Assembly: GCA_030278955.1 (NCBI GenBank)
Contig: JAOANR010000005.1
Coordinates: 32,169,849 to 32,233,848, forward strand
Length of the DNA stretch: 64,000 nt
Direction: 5' to 3'
From: Hygrophila difformis
Lineage: Eukaryota; Streptophyta; Magnoliopsida; Lamiales; Acanthaceae
Position 1 is the first letter of the stretch. Each line of letters opens with the position of its first letter. A program made the position numbers and the translations under genes. Under the pieces are notes generated by a model. The model was given only the letters and a program-made list of their open reading frames with translations, ran no database searches and was not told the origin of the DNA. Of the stretch, positions 10,011 to 21,671 are shown piece after piece.

Positions 10011-12600
10011 TGTAACACCCCGGTTTTTTGGTAACCCAGGTCGGGATGTCACCGCCACATCTCCCTAGTAAGACACGGTTTCTCCGAGCTTACTAAAGAG
10101 ATGCAAGGCTAGGTATTGCAGTGTTTAAAACATTTAAAGCATTCAAAATAGCCCATACAAAATAATTCAAAATTAATAATAGCATAGCACAGCGGAAATA
10201 TTTAGTTTAGTACAGTATCGCAGCGGAAAATATAAAAAGGGCCGACATGGCCAAAACACGGGTTAAACAGGCCCGTTCATAATGTGGTCTACGTACGAAA
10301 TTTAAAAGCAAAATAAAAGTTCCCAAAATCCCATGCATGATTCGTGCTCACACATGCTCATTCCACATATTCTGTAAAGAAAGGAATAAAAAAATGGTTT
10401 TGATCAGCAAAATTGCTGAGTAAGTTAACACATGCATGATCGTAGGGTTTAAAAGCCATAACTTTAATAATTCAACAAAAGCATGATAATAACATAATAT
10501 TTGATTTCATATAATCCATATCATATAGCACAATCTATCTCAGGCTCTATTTAATAACACATATCACATGGTTTAATCATAAAAGCCATAATTTTAAATA
10601 AAGCATTTAAATAATTTAATTGGACAACAATATAATTTAATCTAGTTTAATTTAATTTAGAATCCCCGTTACATTCCCGATTTGGTATTTCAAGTTTCAC
10701 GATAGAAATCGCGATGTCAACAAGTTTAGCCGGTAGCCCGGCGGCCGCAGCCGTATCAGCCATACCCAGTACCACTCCGGAGCCTCGGGAAACCCATACG
10801 GATATTCACGAGAGTGTAGGCTCTAAGTTTCGCCGTTTTGGCAATATCACATTTCAAGTATAGCGCGCGGGGTCACCATCGTGCATTACGGCACGAAGTG
10901 AATCGTTAGGGGGCACCCTGCAGAGCACTCACCCCTAATTTTAATTTATCAAGTTTGTAAGGGGATTTAGTTTTTAAAATATGCCTTTCATTGTATTAAT
11001 TTAGAAATAATATCTCAATTCGTTTCAACCCTAAAGGTTAATTCCATGTTTCAACAAGATTTCAAAATTTCGTTCGGTAAATCACAGTTTACTCCAAAAT
11101 TCGTCTAAAATCAGATTTAACTCCAAAAATTCCAAAATTTCATATCTGACTCGGAAACATCAAGATCTACAACTTTCCTGTTTTAACTTTTTCAATCCGA
11201 GATACCTAAGTAGGTCAAAATCACCAATTTTCGCATAAGAAGAAATCTGTCCGAGTTTAACATGTCACAGTTTAAAGATTTCAAATTCTAACATATCAAT
11301 TCAACTCCAAATTTAATGAAACTTGACAGGGATCATCTTAAGACATTTATCTACAACTTTCATGTTCGGCCAAAGATCTAAAACAGCCTAGATCCTATGT
11401 CAAAAACGTGATCAAGATCATTCCTAAGTTCTGTCCAAGATTTCAAGAACTAGGTTCAAACAGTTCGGTTTCAACGGATTTTCACATATCAAATTAACTC
11501 CAAAAATTCTCAAATTTTTACATTAGCTAGGTCTAAGTCTTAGGAACGTTTTTCGTCTTTTAATTTTTCCGTTTGAGTTCGTTTTAAAGGTCGGAAAAAT
11601 TCAACAATTCTGTTGCGTCGATAGGAAAACAAAAGTGGACAGATTTATGATTCTTGTCAAATCTTTTAGGTTTCGAATGTTTTAAAATCTCCCAAAACCA
11701 TGTAAGGTTAACTTACAGTGTCTATGAACGTCGGGAATGTCCAATTCGGAGGCGTGGCTTCCAGATCACCGTTTCTCCTCTCCGTTCGTCGGGTTCTACG
11801 ATCTAGATTCGATACGGGGGTGTAGAAAGAAAAAGGAGATGATTAGGATTCGTTTTCGAATCGTTTATTGAATAAAGATTGGACCGAGACTTACCACGAC
11901 TATGGAGATCTGTAGAGAAACTCGTCCTACAGCGTTCGTCTTGGTTTCGTGCCTCCGACGACTCCGGATTTAGGGTTTCGAACGTATAGAATGTTTTAGG
12001 GTTTTGTAAACTTGTTCGGGGCTCCCAAGAGGCTTATTTATAGAATTCTTAATTCCTAGGGCGTCCACAACCGACCTAGAAGTCTGGAGTCAAGAGATGT
12101 TCAACCGAAAGTCGAAAAATCCGCGTTCGGGTGAGAGATTCACGCAACAAACAAATTTGTCATGTGGCGCGGTCGTGGCGCGGTTTTCCCCATTGGGCGC
12201 GCGGCCACCGCGCCGTCTTCGCCTGGACTTCGGTCCGGGCGGGTCGTGCGATCCGTCGTGCTTTTCCGCCTCTCTTTCGGGTTTCTATCCTTCTATGCTT
12301 CCGAATTCCGATTTCCGGGGTATATTCGGGTTCATACTTTCTCTCTAATTTTATTCTTAGTTTAGTTGGATGTTTTGGACTCGAATACTCGAGTTCATTA
12401 GTGTCGGGTTTTGGTGTACCATTTATCCATCCTTTTATTGAATTAAATTTCTTTAATTCCTTTTTAAGTAAAAGTCTCATTTCTCATTTCCCTATCTTTA
12501 TTTGCTGGATTGGTTTATTTATTTATAGTATTTATTTTATTTATTATTTATTTATTTAATTATTGTTTTATTTTCTGTTGGAAAATTCTCGGGTATTACA
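10011..12600 (-). repeat. Tekay-B 5' LTR
   Basis: This 2590-bp LTR is the promoter-bearing copy for the minus-strand transcript. It is nearly identical to 1162-3745 and ends GGTATTACA next to the ATCTT duplication. It is long for the group and holds a GC-rich block around 12165-12260. Confidence 0.93.
12034..12043 (-). promoter_or_regulatory. TATA box in Tekay-B 5' LTR
   Basis: The minus strand reads CTATAAATAAG within the LTR, followed in the transcription direction by purine-poor sequence. It is the best core-promoter candidate for Tekay-B. The same box lies in the other LTR near 3187. Confidence 0.5.
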
Positions 12601-12605
12601 ATCTT

Positions 12606-14859
12606 ACTCAAGTTAATCGTGCACAATGGATTTAAAAGTGTTTTTCACAATTTTCCACATAACATCCTCTTTAAAAGAGTTTTCAACAATTTCACGGGAG
12701 TAACCTCATAACAAGGGCATTCAATAATGCCAAATATCATTTCAACATTTAACTCCCATATCAATATCTCATAAATATGAAAATATCATTTCATGGATCT
12801 CAAAATCCAACAATTTCTCACTTGGACCAAAAATCAAGTCCAATATTGCAGTCTACGCCAAGTCAGTTTAAAAATTCATATGAAAGGCGATTGCTATGAA
12901 ATTTAAACTGTAAATACTCAACACATAGTTGAACAAGTTTCATGTTTTACACTTTCCAAAATAAGGTATGGAAAGATTTCAAAAATCGAGTTCTTTTCAG
13001 AACATGTATTCTGCCAGAAATTCAATAGTGACTCTATATTTTCAACAGGTTTTAAAAATAGTAATTCGCGACCAAAAATTCTAAAATTTTACCACAAGGT
13101 AGATAACACATAGATAAATATTTTCATGAAGAAACCATTTGGCTTTGAGACACTTAAGACCTTCAAAAATGTGGATTTCAGAAAACACTATCATTTCATA
13201 GATTTCAACAAAAAGAGATTTCAACCTTTCGATAAAGCGGATCCCATAACTTTTTCATACGAGTTCTAAAAATTATAAAATTTTTCAGAAAGATACTCAA
13301 CTCAATAAGGAACAAGTTTTATGAAGGAACCTTTGAGGGAAAATAAACCAAAAATAGTTTAAAAAGATGGATCTTTATGTAAACTAAAAACTGACAGATT
13401 TTGGTATAATGGGGAAATTCCAATTTTGTACTCTTAAAACATGGATTGGGATCTCCAAAACTTGAAGTAGAGAGTGTTAACTTACTGAATTGATGTATAA
13501 GAGCGAGAAGATTTAAAGATAATGGCCGTTATAACACAAGATTCGCACCACAAATTATGGGTTTCACTGAAATTCGACAAATAGAGGAAAATCAATTTAT
13601 AATATAAAAATAAAAGATTTAGATCTCTAAGATACAAGTTTACAAGGAGGATATCTTACTAACCAACTGTTGAGAAGAGTTAGAACTCTAGAATGATGAA
13701 GATTGCCAAGACTACAGGACTCCACAATCCTTAAGATATGCTCACTATGTGGGAGAACTTGGAAGAATAGAATGAGTAGTGAATTTGGCTAATGAGATGG
13801 ATGAGATTGGTGTGTTTGAAGGCTAGAAACTCCCTCTATTTATAGGCTAAGATGTGAACAGTTGAACATGACACATTGTGAGAGTGATTATAACCTCACC
13901 AATCATCCAATTAAGTGTGTCTTGAGCAATAATGGTTAGAGTATTTGTATCCACTCATTTGGTCCTTATAGCCTAACAAAGAGGCTATTAAAGAGGCTAT
14001 TAATTTTGTCCATCATGTTGTCTATTAATATAATGGTTTGCCTATTATGGAGGCTATTAATCTTGGTGGGTTCAAGAGATAATTGATCACCTTTCTTTGC
14101 TAGTCATTCATCCAAGACACTTGTTAATCATGTTGATTTTTCATCTATTTGTTTAGGAAGGAAATTTCTTGCAATTGCTTTTAACCTTATATTTGTGTAA
14201 GTAGTGTATCATAAAAATGATTGAAGTATTAGCTTGTCTAGAAAAATCATTATTCTTGCCATTATTTAGTGGCATGCATTTATACTCAATGAGTTGGATA
14301 TGATAATATAATATTTATTTATCTATTTCAAGTACTGTATTTATATTAATGTGCTTTCAAAAAGACAATATAATATACATGCATGGTTTTATTTTATTCA
14401 TAACAATACTCAAACCACAAAGTCTTCATGTCATCATCAAATAAAAATTATAATCTATGAATATATTTTCTTATATAAAAAAGTTAATTCTCATAGATTC
14501 ACATAAAAACTCATACTTTTATTTTTATAAAAATTTATTCCATAATGAATATCAAAATACTTAAAATATTCACATACTATCCTCATAATAATTTTCAAAA
14601 CCAATGTGTATATATATAAAAACTTATATATATAATTTAAATAATAGATTTAAAAATATTCCATAAACTATATAATTCTATTACCCTTGATATTGAAATT
14701 CATATTTCTTTTGGAAAAGACAAATTTACATATATAATTTTACAATTGTTGTTTTGTAGAAAAAATCAATATACTAATTCTTTAAGCAAGTGTTTAAATA
14801 TTTAATAAAAGTCTACTTAATGAATTAAAATTATTTTGGGTAATTTCTATGGTATTACA
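12606..14859 (-). repeat. Tekay-A left (3') LTR, inner part
   Basis: This is the continuation of the LTR begun at 341, after the Tekay-B insertion. It ends GGTATTACA at 14859, followed by the PPT. The last 596 bp match 17158-17753 without length change. It is AT-rich, with no genes. Confidence 0.85.
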
Positions 14860-14862
14860 ATC

Positions 14863-14874
14863 CACCCTCCTTAA
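14863..14874 (-). promoter_or_regulatory. Tekay-A polypurine tract
   Basis: The minus strand reads TTAAGGAGGGTG next to the LTR. It matches the Tekay-B tract in sequence and position, and the following bases are also conserved between the two elements. Confidence 0.7.
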
Positions 14875-15104
14875 GAATCAACTTCGTCCTCGAAGTTTTA
14901 ATGATGAAAACTACTGTGGCAATCTAATATGCGGAATACAAGATAAAAGTTAATGAAAAAAAGTTTTAGGAGATTTTGAACATACCGTATCAAGATTGTG
15001 TCGGGTGGTTACATCCTCCTCCCCTTAAGCCTACAATTATGTCCCCATAACTGTTATTTGGTCGTTTAAAAAGAGATTGGGGTAGCGTTGCTTCATATCA
15101 TCCT

Positions 15105-15323
15105 CTAGTTCCCATGTTGCTTCTTCCGTACCATGATTGGACCAAAGTACTTTAACAATCCGGGTGGTCTTGTTCTTGTCGTTCTTTCTTTGATGTCGAG
15201 TATTTGGATTGGATACTCTTCATAAGTTAGATCTTCTTTGAGTTCAATTACTTCCTGTTGAAGTACATGGGTTGGGTCATGCACATATTTCTTTAACTGT
15301 GAAACATGGAACACATTGTGCAC
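15105..15323 (-). pseudogene. Tekay-A integrase C-terminus/chromodomain remnant
   Basis: It matches the end of Tekay-B integrase ([13 protein letters not shown], then DLTYEE). The chromodomain part is eroded by a further frame slip: Tekay-B has [10 protein letters not shown] where this copy loses register. The frame differs from the integrase core upstream. Confidence 0.8.
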
Positions 15324-15346
15324 TCGAGATAGTTGTGGCGGTAGGG

Positions 15347-16147
15347 CTAGTCTATATGCCAGGGTTTCGACTCGTTCCAGAATGTCATATGTCCAATATA
15401 TCGAGGACTTAACTTTCCTCGCTTTCCAAAACGCATCACTCCTTTCATAGGTGATATTTTCAGCATAACCTTATCTCCAACTTGAAATTCTAGGTCTTGT
15501 CGCCTAACATCGGCATAACTTTTCTGTCGATCTTGTGCTGCCTTCATTTTCCCTTGGATCATCTTGATCTGTTGGGCCATGTCTTCAATGAGTTGCGGCC
15601 CAACCACAATAGAATTCTCACATTTTTCCCAACATAATGGGCTTCGACACTTGCGTCCATAGAGTGACTCAAACGATGCCATGCCTATACTAGCATGATA
15701 GCTGTTATTGTAAGAGAACTCTATCAAAGGTAGATGGTTTTCCCAACTTCCTTTAAATTCAAGAACGCATGCTCTCAGCATGTCCTCCAGTATTTGGATT
15801 GTCCTTTCTGTTTGTCCATCTGTCATCGGGTGAAAAGCGGTGCTCATTTTAATTTGGGTACCAAGAGCTTCTTGCAGCTTGGTCCAAAAATGAGAGACAA
15901 ATCTGATGTCTCTATCAGAGATTATATCATGTGGCACTCCATGTCGTCGAACCACGTTATTGATATATGCTCTTGCTAATTGATCCATAGACCATGTATC
16001 CTTCATTGGTATGAAGATCGCAATCTTTGTTAATCTATCAACAATTACCCAAATTTTATTCATTCCTTTTGGTGATCGTGGTAGTCCTGAAACAAAATCC
16101 ATTGATATACTATCCCATTTCCAACTCTGGATTTCCAATGGTTTCAT
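15347..16147 (-). pseudogene. Tekay-A integrase core remnant
   Basis: About 266 residues correspond to the integrase catalytic core and C-terminal domain of Tekay-B, with [19 protein letters not shown] and [11 protein letters not shown]. The upstream boundary is an in-frame TAG (16163-16165) that replaces a conserved histidine codon. The downstream end is a frameshift near 15340. Confidence 0.85.
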
Positions 16148-16162
16148 GAGTCCTAAGGGCTT

Positions 16163-17131
16163 CTAACGTACTGCTTTAACCTTTTGACAGGTTAAACATC
16201 TAGCCACAAACTCAACAACCTCATTCTTCATCATTGGCCACCAATAAACCTTCTTTAAATCCTTATAAAGCTTATCACCCCCTGGATGTACTGAATATGG
16301 GGTGTTGTGGCCTTCTTCCATTAATCTTCGTTTTAGCTCTACGCATTTATGCGGTACGCACCATCTCCCTTCGAAGCGAATGCTTCCATCCTCATGGATT
16401 GCGAAAGCAATTGCTTTTCCTTCAGCAACCTTCTTCTTGATCCTTTCAAGCTTTATGTCGCCTGGTTGAGCACTGCGTATTTCATCAAATACCGTAGATT
16501 CAATGGTCATAGCATTAATGACATTTTCCACAGTTCCATAATGGACTAGCTCCGTGTCTACCTTGACCAAGTCCATATACAGTTCCGAAGGTAAGATAGG
16601 AGTATTTGCCACGTGTCGAGTCTTGCGACTCAACGCATATGCGACCACGTTAGCTTTCCCTTCATGGTAGGCGATGTCCAAATCATAATCCTTGATCAAC
16701 TCTAACCATCTGCGTTGCCTCATGTTTAACTCCTTCTGAGCAAATATGTACTTAAGGCTCTTGTGGTCGGTGAATATCCGACAAGTTCGTCCGTACAAGT
16801 AGTGTCGCCAAATCTTTAATGCGAACACTACCGCTGCTAATTCTAGGTCGTGCGTCGGATAATTCTCCTCATGAGGCTTCAATTGTCGTGATGCATATGC
16901 TTGCTGTTGTTGCATTAAAACACACCCTAGCCCCTCTTTTGAAGCGTCACTATACACTTCAAAATCTTCATTCTCTGTTGGCAATGTTAAAATTGGTGTT
17001 GTTGTGAGGCGTTTCTTTAACTCTTGAAATGATGATTCACACTTTTCTGTCCATTCATACTTCAAGCCTTTCTTCAAAAGTTGAGTAGGCATAGGCCACT
17101 CGGTGATTACTGATATATCCAGCAAGTCCAA
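16163..17131 (-). pseudogene. Tekay-A RNase H and integrase zinc region remnant
   Basis: It starts in the RT-RNase H connection ([14 protein letters not shown]) and runs through RNase H ([18 protein letters not shown]) to the integrase HHCC region (HPGGDK, CLTCQKV). The RNase H end reads VVAYALSRK where Tekay-B has VVADALSRK, so a conserved Asp is lost. Everything upstream (RT, protease, gag, PBS) is missing. The sequence joins LTR at 17158. Confidence 0.88.
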
Positions 17132-17157
17132 GAAAACTTCTCACTTCTGTTTGATGC

Positions 17158-17753
17158 ATTTAGTGGCATGCATTTATACTCAATGAGTTGGATATGATAA
17201 TATAATATTTATTTATTTATTTCAAGTATTGTATTTATATTAATGTGCTTTCAAAAAGATAATATAATATACATGCATGGTTTTATTTTATTCATAACAA
17301 TACTCAAACCACAAAGTCTTTATGTCATCATCAAATAAAAATTATAATCTATGAATATATTTTCTTATATATAAAAGTTAATTCTCATAGATTCACATAA
17401 AAATTCATACTTTTATTTTTATAAAAATTTATTCCATAATGAATATCAAAATATTTAAAATATTCACATACTATCCTCATAATAATTTTCAAAACCAATG
17501 TGTATATATATAAAAACTTATATATATAATTTAAATAATAGATTTAAAAATATTCCATAAACTATATAATTCTATTACACTTGATATTGAAATTCATATT
17601 TCTTTTAGAAAAGACAAATTTACATATATAATTTTACAAGTGTTGTTTTGTAGAAAATATCAATATACTAATTCTTTAAGCAAGTGTTTAAATATTTAAT
17701 AAAAGTCTACTTAATGAATTAAAATTATTTTGGGTAATTTCTATGGTATTACA
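17158..17753 (-). repeat. Tekay-A right (5') LTR fragment
   Basis: These 596 bp are collinear with 14264-14859, with about 11 substitutions. The inner end is the junction of the internal deletion. A few shared bases (GCATTTAG) lie at the breakpoint. The outer end abuts the TCTAC duplication. Confidence 0.88.
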
Positions 17754-17758
17754 TCTAC

Positions 17759-17958
17759 TTTGACTCAATAATATTGTAAGTATATAATTGAAAAAAATAG
17801 TCGAGTTCGGTCTTGTTAGATTTATTTAATTGTATAGTTTTCGAATATATATTTTACATAATTTTTGCTTGTATATATTTTGACATATTAACGATTAATA
17901 AAGTGCATTGGATCGTGTGAAGAGGTCAAACAAGACATCTTAGTTAGCACAGAGGGAG
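17759..17958. mobile_element. Stowaway-like MITE, right part (split)
   Basis: This is the right arm of the MITE begun at 282. It ends GTCAAACAAGACATC...CAGAGGGAG followed by TA. Internal stretches (AATTTTTGCTTGTAT, GTGCATTGGATCG) align with the complete MITE at 8911-9169. Confidence 0.8.
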
Positions 17959-18128
17959 TAATATATAAATTATTGGTAGTGTCATATTGTATATTGCTCG
18001 GTTGTACCATTTTACATGTATTCATATAATGCTTAAATTAGTTTTAGGAGCTTTGGAAATGTCGACATAATACAGGTGAACAATTTTATTTTTGAATTTT
18101 GATTTTTTTTATTCATATTTTTCACATT

Positions 18129-18156
18129 CCCGCCCATTGGGCGGGGTTAATACTAG
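18129..18156 (+). mobile_element. Helitron-like 3' terminus
   Basis: A perfect GC-rich hairpin, CCCGCCC-ATT-GGGCGGG (18129-18145), is followed seven bases later by CTAG (18153-18156) and then T. This is the layout of plant Helitron 3' ends: a hairpin about 11 bp from a CTRR terminus, inserted before T. No 5' TC terminus was found, so the element body and size are unknown. It could start left of the window and enclose the MITE and Tekay nest. Confidence 0.65.
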
Positions 18157-18841
18157 TTTTTGTAATATTAACTGATTTAGTCCTTTTATAATAAATTTGC
18201 TCAAACGCTTTTATTTTTATTACATTTAGACTCTAGAATTTTAATTTTTTGTTTTAATTGGATTTTTTCATTTTTTTTACATGGATCAGGCAAATTTCCA
18301 AAATTTAAATTTGTATTCAAAATTTTGTATCTCGATGAGTTGATCGCCTTGATCTGGGTTCCTGAGTTTTACTTCTTCCAACCATACAACCACAACAGAT
18401 GGTTGGCAAATGCTCAACCTCCTGCACATTCTGTATTATGCATTTGGGGTTTAGGGTTAGGTTTCTAGGCTCATGAATTTTACTTCTTCCAACCACACAA
18501 GTACAACATATGGTTCGTTTGTAGATGCTCGACCTCCTGCGTTTTCAGTGTTGAACATTTGTGAACCAAATGTTGTGGACTGCGATTGTGTGGTTGGAAA
18601 AATTTCGTAAAACCTAGTAGCTTAGTAACCCGGTAGCAAGGTGATTAAACTCAAGAATACAAAGTTGGAAGATATAAATATAATTTTCAGAATCATGTTG
18701 GGCCATTTACCAGATTTATGTAAAAATAAAAGGACTATTTAAGACAAAAAATTTAAATTCCAATGTGGAAATGTAAGAAAATAAAAGTGTTGGGCCAATT
18801 TATAATAAAAGGAGCAAATAGTTTAATACTACAAAAGTTAG
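18157..18841. repeat. Long imperfect foldback (inverted repeat)
   Basis: The left arm (from TTTTTGTAATATTA) pairs with the reverse complement of the right arm (ending TAATACTACAAAAGT). Matching blocks include CCTTTTATaATAAATT, CTTTTATTTT, TTACATTT and CCAACCA.ACAA. Arms are about 330 bp and roughly two-thirds identical by eye. The centre (about 18380-18590) also holds a direct near-repeat, TTTTACTTCTTCCAACCA. No coding frame. It may be an old foldback transposon or hairpin locus. Confidence 0.6.
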
Positions 18842-19269
18842 GGAAATAAAGTGGTTATTAAGAAAGATAAAGGACTAAACTAGTAATTAATGATACTTAC
18901 TGGACTAATAGGATAAATATTCCCCTTTATTTACTGGCACACCATCTAAGTAAGCTAAAATGACGAAATTGGTTAAACTAGGATAATTGGAAGACAATTT
19001 TAATAAATAACGATGTTAAAAGACTAAATTAATAATTAAGGATACTGACAGGATTAATACAATTTCTTTTTTCTTTTGCGTATAAAGCATTGTTATGAGA
19101 TGTGTACTTGTGAATAGGTGCGCTATTTGAAGAACAGTTGCCTTGTTTGTTGGATCAATGCAACCTTGGCTGAATAGGTTTCGTCCTATAAATACTTGCA
19201 ATGTTTTGTAATCTAGGATACAACATATGAATCAATCAAAAACATTTGTTATCTTTAGTTTTCTTTACA
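18842..19269. other. AT-rich spacer with a direct repeat
   Basis: There is no gene. The segment beginning GGACTAAACTAGTAATTAAT (near 18870) recurs in diverged form near 19021 (AGACTAAATTAATAATTAAG), about 150 bp apart. This suggests an old duplication or repeated transposon debris. Confidence 0.45.
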
Positions 19270-19274
19270 TAGAC

Positions 19275-19501
19275 TGTTGGTAATATAAACAACTTTATTT
19301 TGTATTAATAATGTATTGGAATTTGTCTTGTGTAATAATGCTTGGAATAGTCTTTAAACCATGTTTGATGTTTGATTAGTCGGTTGAGTTCCTTTGTATT
19401 TGTCTTTAAATTGTAATGGAGTGTTAGAATGAAAATTGAGCAGAAAAGTTATCCTCCTCAGTTGATCGGACACAATATTTTCCCTCTTTTTCACTCGAAC
19501 A
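19275..19501 (+). repeat. Copia-1 5' LTR
   Basis: This 227-bp LTR runs TGTTGGTAATA...CACTCGAACA. It is followed by three bases and the Met-tRNA PBS. It pairs with 40249-40480. Confidence 0.92.
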
Positions 19502-19504
19502 AAG

Positions 19505-19516
19505 TGGTATCAGAGC
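19505..19516 (+). promoter_or_regulatory. Copia-1 primer binding site
   Basis: TGGTATCAGAGC is complementary to the 3' end of initiator methionine tRNA, four bases inside the 5' LTR. Confidence 0.93.
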
Positions 19517-19525
19517 CACCACAAG

Positions 19526-20354
19526 ATGTCCAACACACTACAACTCCAATATCTAAAACTCACCCCAGAGAATTATGGACACTATTCCATAAGAATGAAA
19601 GCCTTGTTGGGATCGCAAGAAGTTTGGGATGTTGTTGACAAAGGGTTCGACTCACCGGAAACCACCGAAGGCACGACGGCAGCACAAAGAGATGCACTGA
19701 ACAAATTAAAGAAAAGAGATCAGCTTGCTCTCTCCCTTATTCACATGTGTCTGGAGGACAACATGTTTGAAAAGGTTTCTTCGGCAACCACAGCAAGGGA
19801 AGCTTGGGAGATCTTCAAAATTCTTGCCAAGATAAAGTTGTCAAGGTCCGACTAAAAACTTTGAGAGGTGAATTTGAATCTTTAAAAAAGAAAGATTCAT
19901 AAAACATTGGAGACTATGTCAACAGAGTTCTTTCTGTTGTGAATCAATTGAAGAGGTATGGTGAAACCATTGATGATGTCCGGGTAAATGAGAAAATTCT
20001 CAGATCTTTGGACTCAAAGTTTGATTATGTTGTGGCTGCGATCGAGGAATCAAAGGATCTTGAATAGATGCCTGTTGATCAACTTTTAGGGTCATTACAG
20101 GACAATGAAGAAAGAATTAAAAGAAGAGAAGAACCCCTTGTTCAGGTGCTGCAATCCAAACTAACCCTTCAAAATGTGAATGAAGAAAACTTCGGAAAGA
20201 ATAGCGGTAGAGGACGAGGACGGAGTCGTGGTCGTGGCCGATTTTCTGAACGAGGAAGAATGCACACAAATCGTGGTCGTAGAGGAAAGAGATATTCTCG
20301 GGAACAAATTTTTCGCGGACGAGGAAGAAGAGGTCGTTCCCAAGAAGGCCGGGG
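19526..20354 (+). pseudogene. Copia-1 gag remnant
   Basis: The ATG at 19526 opens a Copia Gag with the family pattern LTPENYGHYSIRMKALLGS and EVWDVV. The frame stops at 19855. The continuation ([15 protein letters not shown] and [15 protein letters not shown]) appears in another frame with further stops. A Gly/Arg-rich RNA-binding stretch (20200-20340) then leads to the CCHC knuckle. At least three reading-frame changes make it non-functional. Confidence 0.88.
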
Positions 20355-21671
20355 ATGGAAAAACAACATCAGTGTTATAATTGCCACAAGTTTGGACATT
20401 TTGCGGCAGACTGTAGACTCATGTCTAATAGAGGTGAAAATGCAAATCAGATGGAGGCGATTAAAGATGAGGAGGAATCAATGCTGCTACTGTCTTGCAA
20501 TGGTGAATCGGAAAAGAATCAAGAGACATGGTATCTTGACTCGGGAGCCGGTAATCACATGTCTAGTAACAAATCTTTGTTTTCTAATCTTGTTGAATTG
20601 GTGAAAGGGAAAATCTCTTTTGGTAATTGTTTAAAGGTGCCTATAATGGGGAAAGGTGATATCCTGATTAGATTGAAGAATCAAGAATATGAATTTATCT
20701 CTCATGTTTATTACTTGCCAGATTTGAAGACTAACATTTTAAGCATGGGGCAATTACTGGAAAAGGGATATGAATTTCATACACAGGGAAATGGCTTGGT
20801 AATGAGAAATGGAAATGGAAAGCTGGTAGCTAAGGTGCAGATGTCGAATAATAGAATGTTCAAACTTACCATTCATGCGGATTGTGGTAAGTGCTTGGAC
20901 ATGTCTGTTGGTGATCCATCGTGGCTGTGGCATCAAAGATTTGGCCACCTGAATTTTGATGGATTGAAGATAATGTCAATGAAGAAAATGGCACATGGTT
21001 TGCTTTTGATAAACCATCCGAATCAATTCTGTGAAGGTTGTATTTTCGGAAAGCAATTTCGAAGGAGTTTTCCAAAAGAATTCGGAAGTCAAACTACCAA
21101 GCCATTGCAATTGGTGTATGCTGACATCTGTAAACCGATGATTCCAGCATCTTTCGGTACCAAAAAGTATTTTTTGTTATTTATTGAATATTATAGTCGA
21201 AAGACTTGGGTGTATTTTCTAAAGGAAAAGTCGGAAGCATTTGATGTTTTTAAAAATTTCAAAACCTTGGTTGAAAATAGCATTGGACTAAAAATCAAGG
21301 CGTTGAGAACAGATCGAGGAGGATAATTCACATCAAATGCCTTCAACAAATTCTATGAGGAGCAGGGCATTGATAGAAGTTTGACAGTACCATATTCACC
21401 GCAACAAAATGGGGTTGTGGAGAGGAAGAATCGGACAAAATTGAACATGGTTCGGAGCATGCTGAAATCAAAACAAATGCCAAAGGAATTTTGGGCAGAA
21501 TGTGTGGCGTGTGTGGTATATTTATGCAACAGGAGTCCAACGAAAAGCTTGCAAAATATTACCTCACAGGAGGCATGGAGTGGAAAGAAGCCAAATGTTT
21601 CGCATGTTCGAGTGTTCGGCAGCCTTGCTTATGTCCATGTAGCAGACGAATTAAGAAAAAAAATTGGATGA
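20355..21671 (+). pseudogene. Copia-1 zinc knuckle, protease and integrase remnant
   Basis: The frame starts with the knuckle CYNCHKFGHFAADC, followed by the protease motif WYLDSGAGNHM. The GAG-pre-integrase segment has LWHQRFGHLNFDGL and CEGCIFGKQ. The integrase core follows, with YADICKPM and RTDRGG. A TAA at 21324-21326 interrupts the DRGGEF-like motif. The same frame then resumes with PYSPQQNGVVERKNRT and runs to 21671. Confidence 0.88.

Larger units (their letters stand above)
1162..12600 (-). mobile_element. Tekay-B: full-length Ty3/Gypsy Tekay-type chromovirus-clade element
   Basis: This complete 11.4-kb element has LTRs of 2584 and 2590 bp, target duplication ATCTT at 1157-1161 and 12601-12605, a Met-tRNA PBS at 9996-10007 and a PPT at 3750-3760, all on the minus strand. 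The interior encodes Gag, protease, RT, RNase H, integrase and a C-terminal chromodomain-like tail, the order of the Tekay/Del lineage. By eye the LTRs differ at about 11 substitutions and two indels (0.4%), so insertion is recent. Even so, gag-pol has two frameshifts and one stop. It lies inside the left LTR of Tekay-A and carries a MITE in its leader. Confidence 0.93.
341..17753 (-). mobile_element. Tekay-A: truncated Ty3/Gypsy Tekay-type element, interrupted
   Basis: It begins TGTAACACCCC and ends GGTATTACA, with target duplication TCTAC at 336-340 and 17754-17758. The coding strand is minus. The left LTR is complete apart from the insertion of Tekay-B. The interior keeps only the end of RT, RNase H and integrase (about 15105-17131). 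It then joins a 596-bp LTR piece directly at 17158. The gag, protease, most of RT, the PBS and the rest of the 5' LTR are deleted. The two LTRs differ at about 11 of 596 comparable positions by eye (about 1.8%), so it is older than Tekay-B. Confidence 0.9.

Noticed and set aside
19505..19516. tRNA gene suggested by tRNA-like sequence
   Set aside because: All TGGTATCAGAGC matches (also 9996 and 52758) are primer binding sites beside LTRs; no tRNA cloverleaf is present.
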